Source: an uncultured Acetatifactor sp. (lineage in GTDB: Bacteria > Bacillota > Clostridia > Lachnospirales > Lachnospiraceae). Taken from it: a stretch of 64,000 bases of DNA. The notes under the pieces were generated by a model. The model ran no database searches, was not told the DNA's origin, and worked only from the letters and a program-made list of their open reading frames with translations. Positions within the stretch are counted from its first letter, which is position 1. Each line of letters opens with the position of its first letter. Where the stretch lies: contig CAKRYI010000003.1 of NCBI GenBank assembly GCA_934426825.1, forward strand, positions 1 to 64,000, in the 5' to 3' direction. Both the position numbers and the translations under genes were made by a program. Below, in pieces: positions 15,013-23,984 of this stretch.

Positions 15013-15951
15013 ATGAGCAGAATTTATAACAGTGCAACGGAACTGATTGGACACACACCTTTGTTGAAGGTAAATAATTATGCAAAAGAGAAAAATGTTG
15101 AAAATGTAGAGCTTCTGGCAAAACTGGAGTATCTGAATCCGGCGGGAAGCGTCAAGGACAGAATTGCTCTTGCCATGATTGAGGATGCGGAGAAGAAAGG
15201 AATTTTAAAGGAAGGTTCCACCATCGTTGAACCCACCTCCGGAAATACCGGAATCGGTCTTGCCAGTGTTGCGGCAGCAAAAGGCTACCGAACCATTCTT
15301 ACCCTTCCAGAGACCATGAGCGTGGAGCGCAGAAATCTGTTAAAAGCTTACGGCGCAGAGCTGGTGCTGACAGAGGGCGCAAAGGGAATGAAGGGTGCTA
15401 TTGCCAAAGCCGAGGAACTGGAGAAAACCATTCCCGGAGCCGTAATTTTAGGTCAGTTTGACAATCCGGCAAACCCTGCGGCACATACGGCAACCACCGG
15501 CCCCGAAATCTGGGAGGATACGGACGGAAAGGTTGATATTTTTGTGGCAGGCGTCGGTACCGGCGGTACAGTAACCGGAATCGGACAGTATCTGAAATCT
15601 AAGAATCCGAATGTTAAAATCGTGGCAGTGGAGCCGAAGGACTCACCGGTACTTTCCGGCGGACAGCCCGGACCCCACAAATTACAGGGAATCGGTGCAG
15701 GTTTTGTACCCAAGGTACTGGATACACAGGTTTACGACGAGGTATTTACCGTAACTACGGAGGAGGCATATTCCACCGGCAGACTGATAGCACATAAAGA
15801 GGGAATTTTGGTGGGAATTACTTCCGGCGCAGCACTATATGCGGCAACGGAAATTGCAAAACGTCCCGAAAATGCAGGGAAAACCATTGTGGCACTGTTA
15901 CCGGATTCCGGCGACCGTTATTTGTCCACTCCCATGTTTACAGAAGGCTGA
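15013..15951 (+). CDS. cysK: Cysteine synthase A (O-acetylserine sulfhydrylase)
   Basis: Makes L-cysteine from O-acetylserine and sulfide, PLP-dependent and cytosolic. The 312-residue protein has the PLP lysine in NPAGSVKDRIA, the substrate loop EPTSGNTGIGLASVAAAKGY, the PLP phosphate loop GVGTGGTVTGIGQYLK and the C-terminal LLPDSGDRYLST. All are typical of CysK. It leads an apparent sulfur regulon: a methionine/cystine-type ABC transporter and an Rrf2 regulator follow on the same strand. Two TTCCTA-N9-TAGGAA operators flank its promoter, so control by sulfur or cysteine status is likely. Confidence 0.96.
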   Translation: MSRIYNSATELIGHTPLLKVNNYAKEKNVENVELLAKLEYLNPAGSVKDRIALAMIEDAEKKGILKEGSTIVEPTSGNTGIGLASVAAAKGYRTILTLPETMSVERRNLLKAYGAELVLTEGAKGMKGAIAKAEELEKTIPGAVILGQFDNPANPAAHTATTGPEIWEDTDGKVDIFVAGVGTGGTVTGIGQYLKSKNPNVKIVAVEPKDSPVLSGGQPGPHKLQGIGAGFVPKVLDTQVYDEVFTVTTEEAYSTGRLIAHKEGILVGITSGAALYAATEIAKRPENAGKTIVALLPDSGDRYLSTPMFTEG

Positions 15952-16017
15952 GTCCTGTGGTAGAATGTTCGCAAATGCAGTCGGAAAAACGGCTGGGGAA
16001 TAGAAAGGTGCGGATTC

Positions 16018-17028
16018 ATGGAAACCATTATTCAAATTCAGAATGTTACCAAGACATTCGTTGGAAAGGACAATCAGGTGGAAGCCCTGAAAGGAATCTC
16101 CTTAGATATTCAGAAGGGTGACATATATGGTATTATCGGCATGAGTGGAGCCGGAAAATCCACGTTGGTGCGTTGCCTGAACTTTTTGGAAAGACCCACG
16201 ACGGGAACGGTTTTGGTGGAAGGGCAGGATTTATCTGCCTTATCGGAAAAGGAACTGCGCGGTGTTCGCAAAAACATTGCAATGATTTTCCAGCATTTCA
16301 ATCTTTTGATGCAGAGAAACGTGGTTGACAATGTTTGCTTCCCTATGGAAATTGCGGGAGTAAACAGGGCGAAGGCAAAACAGCGTGCAATGGAATTATT
16401 GGAGATTGTCGGATTAAAGGAAAAGGCGGAGAGCTATCCGTCCCAGCTTTCCGGCGGACAGAAGCAGCGTGTTGCCATTGCAAGAGCGCTGGCAAACAAT
16501 CCAAAGATTCTGCTTTGCGATGAGGCAACCAGTGCTTTGGACCCGACAACGACCAAGTCCATTTTGAAGTTATTGCAGGATATTAACAGAGAGTACGGAA
16601 TTACCATTGTAATTATCACCCACGAGATGGCAGTGGTGCAGGAAATCTGCTCCCATGTGGCGATTATTGACGGAGGCGTTTTGGCAGAGCACGGTACCGT
16701 GGAGGAAGTGTTCTCAAGACCTAAGAGTCAGGCAGCCAAGAAACTGGTGTTTATGGTGGGCGCAAGAACGGAGCATATGCAGAGCAAACACTGTATCCGC
16801 ATTGTTTTCAACGAAAATTCTTCCTTTGAGCCGGTGATTGCCAATATGGTGTTAGAATGTAAGGCACCCGTCAATATTCTCTTGGCAGATACCAAGGATA
16901 TCGGCGGCGTGGCACACGGACAGATGATTTTACAGCTTCCGGAGGATGAGACAGTGGCAAACAAGATGATTCACTACCTCACGGAAAGAAAATTGACAGT
17001 GGAGGAGTTGGATTCATATGTGGGATAA
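16018..17028 (+). CDS. metN: Methionine-type ABC transporter ATP-binding protein MetN
   Basis: A 336-residue ATPase with Walker A GMSGAGKSTLVR, Q-loop MIFQHFNLL, signature LSGGQKQRVAIARALA and Walker B ILLCDEATSALDP. After about residue 245 comes an extra C-terminal domain of the NIL/ferredoxin-like type used in MetN for feedback by bound substrate. It overlaps metI by 11 bases. The transporter class imports methionine, and close relatives import cystine or other sulfur amino acids. With cysK and an Rrf2 gene as neighbours, cystine or methionine are the best guesses. Confidence 0.92.
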   Translation: METIIQIQNVTKTFVGKDNQVEALKGISLDIQKGDIYGIIGMSGAGKSTLVRCLNFLERPTTGTVLVEGQDLSALSEKELRGVRKNIAMIFQHFNLLMQRNVVDNVCFPMEIAGVNRAKAKQRAMELLEIVGLKEKAESYPSQLSGGQKQRVAIARALANNPKILLCDEATSALDPTTTKSILKLLQDINREYGITIVIITHEMAVVQEICSHVAIIDGGVLAEHGTVEEVFSRPKSQAAKKLVFMVGARTEHMQSKHCIRIVFNENSSFEPVIANMVLECKAPVNILLADTKDIGGVAHGQMILQLPEDETVANKMIHYLTERKLTVEELDSYVG

Positions 17029-17680
17029 GACAGTAATAATGATGTTGGTAGAAGGAACTTATATCACTTTGTATATGACACTGGTTTCCACCATTCTTGC
17101 CTATGCATTAGGGCTCCCCATGGGAATCATTCTGGTGGTGACGGCGCCGGACGGGCTGAAACCCAATAAGGTGATTTACAAAATTTTGGATGTTATAGTA
17201 AATATTGTGCGAAGCATACCGTTTTTGATTCTGGTGATTGAAGTCATTCCCGTGACCCGCGCGATTGTGGGAAAAAGCTACGGACCTACGGCAACACTGG
17301 TGCCGCTTACCTTGGCGGCAGCTCCTTTCATTGCTCGTATGGTGGAGTCCTCTCTCAGGGAGGTAGACAAGGGTGTGATTGAAGCCGCACAGAGTATGGG
17401 CGCAGGGCTTTGGACGATTATCTGGAAAGTAATGCTTGCAGAATCCAGAACCTCCCTGATTGTGGGAGGAACCATTGCACTGGGAACCATTCTAGGATAT
17501 TCCGCAATGGCAGGTGCCGTCGGCGGCGGCGGACTGGGTGACATTGCCATCCGTTACGGATATTACCGGTACCAGACAGACATTATGCAGGTGACGGTTA
17601 TCCTTTTGGTGGTATTGGTGCAGATTATGCAGGTAATTGGCATGCGCCTTTCCAAAAAACTGGACCGCAGGGCACAGTAA
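17018..17680 (+). CDS. metI: Methionine-type ABC transporter permease MetI
   Basis: A 220-residue inner membrane permease with about five membrane segments. The coupling helix motif is EAAQSMGAGLWTIIWKVMLA, matching the EAA loop of MetI permeases. It overlaps the end of metN, so the two are translationally coupled, and the solute-binding protein MetQ follows. AVGGGGLGDIAIRYGYYRY near the C-terminus is highly typical of the family. Confidence 0.93.
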   Translation: MWDKTVIMMLVEGTYITLYMTLVSTILAYALGLPMGIILVVTAPDGLKPNKVIYKILDVIVNIVRSIPFLILVIEVIPVTRAIVGKSYGPTATLVPLTLAAAPFIARMVESSLREVDKGVIEAAQSMGAGLWTIIWKVMLAESRTSLIVGGTIALGTILGYSAMAGAVGGGGLGDIAIRYGYYRYQTDIMQVTVILLVVLVQIMQVIGMRLSKKLDRRAQ

Positions 17681-17772
17681 GATTTATTTTCATACGATTG
17701 ATAATGCCTGCACAAGCAGGATATTTCAATAAAAAAGATATAGAAAAGATACGATTCAGGAGGAGAAAAATT

Positions 17773-18585
17773 ATGAAGAAAAGAGTATTGGCACTGATAG
17801 CTGTGACTGCACTGGCAGCAGGTGTGCTGACCGGATGCGGCAGCAAAGGAACCGATGACAAGACAATCAAGGTGGCTGCATCAGCAGTTCCCCACGCAGA
17901 GATTTTAGAGCAGGCAAAACCGATTTTGGCAGAGCAGGGATATACCTTGGAGGTACAGATTTTTGACGATTATGTACAGCCCAACGAAGTGGTAGAGTCC
18001 GGTGATTTTGATGCAAACTATTTCCAGCACACTCCTTATCTGGAGAGCTTTAATGAGGAGAAAGGCACTCATCTGGTAAATGCAGGTGGCATCCATTACG
18101 AGCCTTTCGGTCTTTATCCCGGAAAAGAGAGCGACCTTGCAAACATTGACAATGCAACCATTGCCATTCCCAATGACACCACCAATGAGGCGCGTGCTCT
18201 TTTACTGCTGCAGGATAACGGATATATCACCGTAAAAGAAGGCGCAGGTCTTACCGCAACCATCAATGACATCGTGGAGAACCCTCACAATATCCAGTTT
18301 GTTGAGCTGGAGGCTGCACAGATTCCCAGAACATTGCAGGATGTTTCCTTCGGTGTCCTGAACGGTAACTACGCAATGGAAGCAGGACTGACAGTGGCAA
18401 ATGATGCTCTGCTGTACGAGAGTGACGAGTCCGAGGCTGCTGCAACTTATGTAAATATCGTTGCAGTAAAAGAGGGAAATGAGAACTCCGCAAAAACCAA
18501 GGCTCTGGTAGACGCTCTGAAATCAGATACCATCAAAAAGTATATCAATGACACCTATAACGGAGGAGTAATCCCTTACAAATAA
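17773..18585 (+). CDS. metQ: MetQ/NlpA family substrate-binding lipoprotein
   Basis: A 270-residue lipoprotein. The signal peptide ends in LTGC (lipid Cys 22). The mature part shows the NlpA pattern: IKVAASAVPHAEILEQ, FDANYFQHTPYLESFN, IAIPNDTTNEARALLLL, and a C-terminal KKYINDTYNGGVIPY. ATG 17773 has AGGAGGAG 8 bases upstream; the frame is open to 17698, but that would put a charged stretch before the signal. It captures methionine or related sulfur amino acids for MetNI. Confidence 0.93.
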   Translation: MKKRVLALIAVTALAAGVLTGCGSKGTDDKTIKVAASAVPHAEILEQAKPILAEQGYTLEVQIFDDYVQPNEVVESGDFDANYFQHTPYLESFNEEKGTHLVNAGGIHYEPFGLYPGKESDLANIDNATIAIPNDTTNEARALLLLQDNGYITVKEGAGLTATINDIVENPHNIQFVELEAAQIPRTLQDVSFGVLNGNYAMEAGLTVANDALLYESDESEAAATYVNIVAVKEGNENSAKTKALVDALKSDTIKKYINDTYNGGVIPYK

Positions 18586-18637
18586 GTAATGGTGTGAATA
18601 AGTGTCGAATGTTTTATAGAAAGGTATGGGTATAACA

Positions 18638-19078
18638 ATGAAAATCTCGACAAAAGGCAGGTATGCGGTGCGGGTCATGCTGGACCTTGCGCTGAACAAC
18701 ACGGGAGAGTGTATTAAGGTAAAGGAAATTGCCAACAGACAGGGTATTTCAGAAAAATATCTGGAGCAGATTATAGCTGTTCTGAATAAAGCCGGATATG
18801 TGAAGAGTGTCCGGGGCGCTCAGGGCGGTTATCGGATCGCCAAGGAGCCCAAGGAGTACACTGTTGGCATGATTCTTCGCCTGACAGAAGGCTCTCTGGC
18901 ACCGGTTGCCTGTCTGGAGGAGGGCGCGGACGAGTGCGAGCGCTGCGATACCTGTGAGACATTGGAAGTATGGAAAAAACTCTACGACGCCATCAATAAC
19001 GTGGTGGACAATGTGACACTGGCAGACCTCGTGGAGCAGCGTCAGCGGCGAATGGAAAATCTGGATTACAGCATTTAG
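18638..19078 (+). CDS. Rrf2 family transcriptional regulator (CymR/IscR-like)
   Basis: A 146-residue Rrf2 protein beginning MKISTKGRYAVRVMLDLA, with the winged helix EIANRQGISEKYLEQII and the wing GAQGGYRIAKEP. ATG 18638 matches the family start; ATG 18626 would add four residues. In the effector region it carries four Cys (in CLEEGADECERCDTC), close to the IscR Fe-S ligand layout. The Bacillus cysteine regulator CymR lacks these. Its place behind cysK-metNIQ and the dyads at cysK make it the likely local regulator, perhaps sensing sulfur through an Fe-S cluster or Cys redox. Confidence 0.88.
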   Translation: MKISTKGRYAVRVMLDLALNNTGECIKVKEIANRQGISEKYLEQIIAVLNKAGYVKSVRGAQGGYRIAKEPKEYTVGMILRLTEGSLAPVACLEEGADECERCDTCETLEVWKKLYDAINNVVDNVTLADLVEQRQRRMENLDYSI

Positions 19079-19109
19079 CCCATATCAGAATTTAATCAAG
19101 GTAAAAAAG

Positions 19110-19148
19110 AAATCACCCTGCAGGTCATGTACCTGCGGGGTGATTTTT
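19110..19148. terminator. Terminator between the Rrf2 gene and the convergent cyclase-like gene
   Basis: The stem AAATCACCC-TGCAGGT pairs with ACCTGC-GGGGTGATTTTT. T-rich and A-rich flanks let it work for both strands. Confidence 0.9.
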
Positions 19149-19181
19149 GATATGCGCCGAATGGCGCGCAGTTTCAGTTTT

Positions 19182-20312
19182 TTAGCGTTGGGAAAACTCA
19201 CAGAGCCCGTTCCTTACTTCTAAAGTGTCAATTAATTGACGTTCGCCGGGGATACGGCGGTATATTTCGATAGTTCCTATGGCAGTGCCGCCGGCGCGGA
19301 GCGGATGTTTGGATTTTTCTCCGTCGGGGGATTCGTAATCCAAGTGCATAAGCTGTTCTTTGGGGCAGCTCATGGATATTTTTATGACGGAGGTTTTGTT
19401 CTGCGCCATGATATGCCAGATAAATCGCTTGGTGGTGGCAATGGTTTTCCACTTGCAGCGGGACATGGTGCCGGGTCTTGCAAAGTTAAATTCGTAATCT
19501 TCCCCGGTATAGGTGAGCTGAATCATCAGTCTGCGCCGCAAGGGAAAACATAAAAGTCTGGGGCTGCATCCGTCAACGGCAAGGGCGGAATGCTTTAACG
19601 GTTTGCCGGTGCGTCGGCTGAATAATTTACAGGATGCAAGCTGTAACCATGGGGAATTGTAATTGCGCCCCCAGTGCTTGTCCGCATAACCGTAGCTGTT
19701 CTCCTCGGACACCTCATAGGTGATTCCGTCCAAAGAGACGGTGCCGCGGAATAAGGTGCGGATTCCCTCCCCGTGCCAGAAACTTTCCAAGGCGTTGAGA
19801 GCCGTAAAAAAGCGGTTGGCAATAAAGCCTGTGTGGCAGGCAATGTCTTTCTGTACTTCCAAATCCCATTCCATATATCCAGAGTCCGTCATAAGAGAGC
19901 GGTGTCTCGCCTCGTTTTCGGACACATCCACAAAACCGGCAATGCGGTTTTCGCTGAACATGCAATCCTCCACCTCAATGTGGAGAGGGCGCTGTGCTAC
20001 CCGCATGGAGGTGATGGGGTAAAAAGCATGCAGTTGTTTGCCCGGATTTCCGTCAGCATCAGGAAAAACGCCGACCTTTACCATCACATAGGAGGGCTTC
20101 ATCCCCCTCTTTTTAAAATATGGGTGTTGTCCTAAAATGGGCTGGGATCCGCCCAGCGCGGGATTAATGACAAAATATTCCACAAAAAAAGTGCGTTGCT
20201 CGCCGGTGTCGGGCTGAACTCCCTGAAAGGAGTGCCACCAGCGCAGATACCCTTTTTTGGCAAGAGAGCCGCACAACATATAAGCATTTCTATCCGAATC
20301 AAATCTATTCAT
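19182..20312 (-). CDS. Tocopherol cyclase-like protein
   Basis: A 376-residue protein. GSLAKKGYLRWWHSFQG near the N-terminus and WGRNYNSPWLQLASCKLF in the middle match the tocopherol cyclase-like family (PF14249 type), found in many Clostridia that make no tocopherol. No signal peptide and no membrane segments are evident. The real substrate is unknown; a lipocalin-like or diterpene/lipid-modifying role is an inference from the fold. ATG 20312 is chosen because GGGAGA lies 12 bases upstream; TTG 20324 is too close to it. A clear promoter (20370-20398) stands in front, overlapped by a repeated 12-mer. Confidence 0.72.
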   Translation of the reverse strand: MNRFDSDRNAYMLCGSLAKKGYLRWWHSFQGVQPDTGEQRTFFVEYFVINPALGGSQPILGQHPYFKKRGMKPSYVMVKVGVFPDADGNPGKQLHAFYPITSMRVAQRPLHIEVEDCMFSENRIAGFVDVSENEARHRSLMTDSGYMEWDLEVQKDIACHTGFIANRFFTALNALESFWHGEGIRTLFRGTVSLDGITYEVSEENSYGYADKHWGRNYNSPWLQLASCKLFSRRTGKPLKHSALAVDGCSPRLLCFPLRRRLMIQLTYTGEDYEFNFARPGTMSRCKWKTIATTKRFIWHIMAQNKTSVIKISMSCPKEQLMHLDYESPDGEKSKHPLRAGGTAIGTIEIYRRIPGERQLIDTLEVRNGLCEFSQR

Positions 20313-20344
20313 TGGTAAATCCAATCTCCCTTGTAGGGAAAACA

Positions 20345-20390
20345 GCTATATCTCGTAGTATATGAGACTATTATAATACTATATCTTGTA
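20345..20390. repeat. Direct repeat CTATATCTYGTA overlapping the promoter of the cyclase-like gene
   Basis: Two 12-mers, CTATATCTCGTA (20345-20356) and CTATATCTTGTA (20379-20390), lie 34 bases apart on the same strand and differ at one base. One sits in the -10/-35 spacer of the minus-strand promoter, the other just downstream of it. This fits a pair of regulator sites. Confidence 0.5.
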
Positions 20391-20398
20391 AATGACAA
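20370..20398 (-). promoter_or_regulatory. Promoter of the tocopherol cyclase-like gene
   Basis: On the minus strand, TTGTCA (20393-20398) and TATAAT (20370-20375) have a 17-base spacer. Confidence 0.75.
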
Positions 20399-20498
20399 TA
20401 GTGTCGGAGCAAAAACAGTAAAAAATATAAGGATTTTTCGGGGGATACAGACATGAAAAATGAGCAAGAAAGAACGGGTGAAAGAACAAAATAATACA

Positions 20499-20527
20499 TT
20501 GCACTCTGAAATTGCCTCGTTTATACT
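20499..20527 (+). promoter_or_regulatory. Promoter of the MATE/ABC-F pair
   Basis: TTGCAC (20499-20504) and TATACT (20522-20527) with a 17-base spacer. The leader to 20615 is about 80 bases and shows no obvious attenuator. Confidence 0.65.
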
Positions 20528-20614
20528 CGGTAGCGTGAAAATGATGGATTCAGAGCAGGCACAGCCTGTATCAGACCGTGAGGATATATAGAGAGGAAAG
20601 GTGTGTAAAAAGAT

Positions 20615-21967
20615 ATGACGAAGGATATGACACAAGGGTCACCCATGAAATTGATTTTAAGTTTTTCAATACCCATTTTATTCGGCTCTCTTTTTCAACA
20701 GTTTTATAATATTGTAGATACCATGATAGTGGGAAGGTTTCTGGGAGTGGACAGTCTGGCGGCAGTCGGTGCCACCGGTTCGGTCTGCTTTCTGACAATC
20801 GGTTTCTGCATGGGTGTGTGCAGCGGGTTTGCCATTCCCCTTTCCCATAAATTCGGTGCGCAGGATTATCCGGGACTCAGAAAGTATGTGGCGAACTGTG
20901 TGTGGCTTTCCATTCTCTTTTCCGTGGTACTGACGGCACTCACCGTTATTTTGTGCCGGGATGTGCTGGTGTGGATGAGAACACCGGAAGACATTATTGA
21001 CGGGGCGTATGATTATTTGATTATTATTTTCTGGGGAATCCCTACGGTATTTTTGTACAACATGGTGGCGGGCATTATCCGTTCTTTAGGAGACAGCAAA
21101 ACACCGGTGTTTTTCCTGATTTTATCCTCGATTATCAATGTGGTACTTGACTTATTCTTTATTTTGAATTTAAATATGGGAGTAGCGGGTGCTGCGTGGG
21201 CAACGGTGATTGCACAGGGTGTGTCGGGAGTTGCCTGTCTGTTCTATATGATTAAAAAGTTTGACATTCTGCACATACAAAAGGGAGAATGGAAAGCGGA
21301 TTCTCATATGATGGGAGTGCTCTGCGGAATGGGAATCCCCATGGGACTTCAGTATTCCATTACAGCTATCGGAAGCGTTATCCTGCAAGGTGCTACAAAT
21401 ACGCTGGGTTCCCTGGCGGTGGCATCCATTACGGCAGGTTCCAGAATTGCCAACATCCTGGGATGCCCGTTTGATGCCATGGGAACGACAATGGCTACCT
21501 ACGGCGGTCAGAACATAGGGGCAAAGAAACTGGAGAGAATCGGAACAGGCTTAAAGGAATGTATCAAATTAGGAATCGGATATTCCGTCATTGCTCTGGG
21601 GATTACCCTGCTTTTCGGAAAATATCTTGCATTGTTGTTTGTGGATTCCTCAGAGATAGAAATTATTGCTAACGTGCAGACCTTTTTGATTTTTAATACG
21701 GCGGCGTACAGTCTGCTTGCATTGGTAAATATTATACGGTTTTTGATTCAGGGAATGGGATTTTCCAAATTCGCTATTCTGGCGGGGGTACTGGAGATGA
21801 TTGCAAGGTCCTTGGTGGCGGTCACACTGGTTTCACCCTTGGGTTATTTAGGCGTGTGTCTGGGCAATCCCATGGCGTGGGTGTTTGCCGATATTTTCCT
21901 GATTCCGGCTTATTTTCATGTGATGAAGGTTGTGCGGGGACGATTTGAACGGGGAGAGGAAATGTAA
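20615..21967 (+). CDS. MATE family efflux transporter
   Basis: A 450-residue, about 12-segment transporter with SPMKLILSFSIPILFGSLFQ and YNIVDTMIVGRFLG at the N-terminus, and the second-half motif SRIANILGCPFDAMGTTMAT. It differs clearly from the MATE protein at 4001-5356. It ends 2 bases before an ABC-F ATPase gene, a pairing that suggests joint response to a ribosome-targeting or cationic compound, though neither substrate nor resistance can be read from sequence. GAGAGGAAAGGTG precedes the start. Confidence 0.9.
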   Translation: MTKDMTQGSPMKLILSFSIPILFGSLFQQFYNIVDTMIVGRFLGVDSLAAVGATGSVCFLTIGFCMGVCSGFAIPLSHKFGAQDYPGLRKYVANCVWLSILFSVVLTALTVILCRDVLVWMRTPEDIIDGAYDYLIIIFWGIPTVFLYNMVAGIIRSLGDSKTPVFFLILSSIINVVLDLFFILNLNMGVAGAAWATVIAQGVSGVACLFYMIKKFDILHIQKGEWKADSHMMGVLCGMGIPMGLQYSITAIGSVILQGATNTLGSLAVASITAGSRIANILGCPFDAMGTTMATYGGQNIGAKKLERIGTGLKECIKLGIGYSVIALGITLLFGKYLALLFVDSSEIEIIANVQTFLIFNTAAYSLLALVNIIRFLIQGMGFSKFAILAGVLEMIARSLVAVTLVSPLGYLGVCLGNPMAWVFADIFLIPAYFHVMKVVRGRFERGEEM

Positions 21968-21969
21968 TT

Positions 21970-23838
21970 ATGAATATTCTAACAGTGGAGAATATTTCGG
22001 TCAGATTCGGAGAAAGAAAAATATTTGCAAATGCCGGTTTTTATCTTCAGGAGGGAGAAAAAGCCGGTGTGATTGGTATTAACGGTACCGGAAAATCTAC
22101 ACTGTTGAAAATTATTGCCGGTCTGGAAGAACCGGACGAGGGAAGGGTCATTAAGGCAAATAACTGCGTGATTCGCTTTTTGCCGCAGAACCCGGTGTTT
22201 GGCGAGGAGGAAACCGTCCTGCAGGCGGTTTTGAGAGACAATGTGGACGAGCACCACAATGCAGACAGCGTGGAGGCTGAGGCGAAGAGCATGCTTACCA
22301 GACTGGGAGTGACGGATTTTTCCCAGCTCTGCGGACAGCTTTCCGGAGGACAGAGAAAACGCCTTGCACTGGTGTCCGTACTTTTGTCGCCGGCAGAGAT
22401 ACTGGTTTTGGATGAGCCTACCAACCACTTGGATAATGAGATGTCCGCGTGGCTGGAGGATGTGCTGAAAAAGCGCAAAGGGGCTGTGGTTATGGTAACC
22501 CATGACCGCTATTTTCTGGACAGTGTATCGGACAGAATTATTGAGATAGATAAAGGAAACATTTATTCCTACGAGGCAAATTATTCCGGTTATCTGGAAC
22601 TCAAGATGCAGCGTGAGGAAATGGAGCGTGCCAGTGAGCGAAAGCGTGCCGGTATTCTCCGAAAAGAACTGGAGTGGGTGAGACGGGGCGCGCAGGCGCG
22701 TTCCACCAAGCAAAAAGCAAGACTGCAGCGGTACGAGGCATTAAAGGATATAAAAGCGCCGGAGCAGGATCAAAAGGTGGTGCTGTCCTCCGCATCCAGC
22801 CGTTTAGGCAGAACAACGGTGGAGTTAAACCATATTTCCAAAGTCTATGGAGACAAAGTTCTCATATCGGATTTTACCTATCTGTTCGGTAAAAATGACA
22901 GAGTAGGATTTATCGGTCCCAACGGAAGCGGAAAATCCACGCTGATGAAAATGATAATGGGACAGATTGCACCGGACAGCGGCAGCATTGAAATCGGACA
23001 GACCGTGAAAATCGGGTATTATGCACAGGAAATCGGGGACGATTTGATGAATCCGAACCGGAAAGTCATTGATTATATCCGGGATGTGGCGGAGTACGTG
23101 GATACCGGAGAGGGGAAGATAAGCGCATCGGCTATGCTGGAGAGATTCCTGTTTGCGGGCGAGAACCAGTATGGGCTTATGGGCAAACTTTCCGGTGGGG
23201 AGAAAAGAAGGCTGCACTTGTGCAGGGTGCTGATGGGAGCGCCGAATGTACTGATTCTGGACGAGCCTACCAACGATTTGGATATTGCAACATTGCAGAT
23301 ATTGGAGGACTATCTGGATCATTTTCAGGGCATTGTGATTGTGGTTTCCCATGACCGTTATTTTCTGGACAGAACCGTAAACCGGATATTTGCCATAGAA
23401 ACAGGCGGGGTGCTGCGCCAGTATGAGGGCGGATATACGGACTATGTGAACCGCAGGGAGTGGGAAAATGCACAGGCTTCGGACAATACGGTAGCGTCCG
23501 CGGAAAAGAAAAAGCCGGGAACGGCGGAGCAGACTGAAAAAGAGGCAGATTCCGTAAGCAGTCAGAACTGGAAGAGCGGACAGCGGAAGAAACTAAAGTT
23601 TACCTATCAGGAACAAAAGGACTACGAAACCATAGAAAAAGATATTGCTGCTTTGGAGGCAAAAATAGAGCAGACGGAAAAAGATTCTTTAAAATATACC
23701 AGTGATTTTGTAAAGTTAAGTGAACTTGCCAAAGAAAAAGAAGAGGCGGAAAAATTGCTGGAAGAAAAGATGGAACGCTGGATGTATCTGGAAGATTTGG
23801 CGGCGAGAATTGAACGGGGAGAGACAGTGCAAAGCTAG
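21970..23838 (+). CDS. ABC-F family ATPase, Uup-like
   Basis: A 622-residue soluble protein with two ABC domains and no membrane part. Walker A motifs are GINGTGKST (about residue 36) and GPNGSGKST (about 315). Signatures are LSGGQRKRLAL and LSGGEKRRLHL; Walker B/switch segments are LDEPTNHLDN and LDEPTNDLDI followed by SHDRYFLD. A charged linker (about 215-290) separates the domains, and residues 520-620 form a Glu/Lys-rich coiled coil like the Uup C-terminal domain. ABC-F proteins bind the ribosomal E site in translation control or antibiotic protection. This one looks like the housekeeping Uup type. Confidence 0.92.
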   Translation: MNILTVENISVRFGERKIFANAGFYLQEGEKAGVIGINGTGKSTLLKIIAGLEEPDEGRVIKANNCVIRFLPQNPVFGEEETVLQAVLRDNVDEHHNADSVEAEAKSMLTRLGVTDFSQLCGQLSGGQRKRLALVSVLLSPAEILVLDEPTNHLDNEMSAWLEDVLKKRKGAVVMVTHDRYFLDSVSDRIIEIDKGNIYSYEANYSGYLELKMQREEMERASERKRAGILRKELEWVRRGAQARSTKQKARLQRYEALKDIKAPEQDQKVVLSSASSRLGRTTVELNHISKVYGDKVLISDFTYLFGKNDRVGFIGPNGSGKSTLMKMIMGQIAPDSGSIEIGQTVKIGYYAQEIGDDLMNPNRKVIDYIRDVAEYVDTGEGKISASAMLERFLFAGENQYGLMGKLSGGEKRRLHLCRVLMGAPNVLILDEPTNDLDIATLQILEDYLDHFQGIVIVVSHDRYFLDRTVNRIFAIETGGVLRQYEGGYTDYVNRREWENAQASDNTVASAEKKKPGTAEQTEKEADSVSSQNWKSGQRKKLKFTYQEQKDYETIEKDIAALEAKIEQTEKDSLKYTSDFVKLSELAKEKEEAEKLLEEKMERWMYLEDLAARIERGETVQS

Positions 23839-23850
23839 GCACTGTTCTCC
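23817..23850. terminator. Hairpin at the ABC-F stop codon (weak terminator)
   Basis: GGAGAGACAGTGC and GCACTGTTCTCC pair around an 8-base loop containing the stop codon. The T tract is poor, so termination may be partial. It also faces the end of the 35-residue gene on the minus strand. Confidence 0.4.
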
Positions 23851-23958
23851 CTATTCTTCATCCTGATCCGCAGCAACCGCAGAAACCACGGATGATACCA
23901 CTGCAACAATTACGGCAAACAGTATAACAAGCAAACCTCCGGCTAATACGATAAACAT
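23851..23958 (-). CDS. 35-residue single-pass membrane protein
   Basis: This short gene reads MFIVLAGGLLVILFAVIVAV and continues for 15 more residues to the acidic tail AADQDEE. One hydrophobic helix (about residues 2-30) is rich in Val, Ala and Leu, followed by the acidic C-terminus. GGGAG sits 9 bases upstream of the ATG at 23958, which supports translation. It resembles small single-helix proteins that partner larger membrane complexes, but no family was recognised. A promoter lies at about 24124-24152, giving an unusually structured leader of about 160 bases. Confidence 0.65.
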   Translation of the reverse strand: MFIVLAGGLLVILFAVIVAVVSSVVSAVAADQDEE

Positions 23959-23984
23959 AGGCGTTTCTCCCTTGAATGGTTTAG

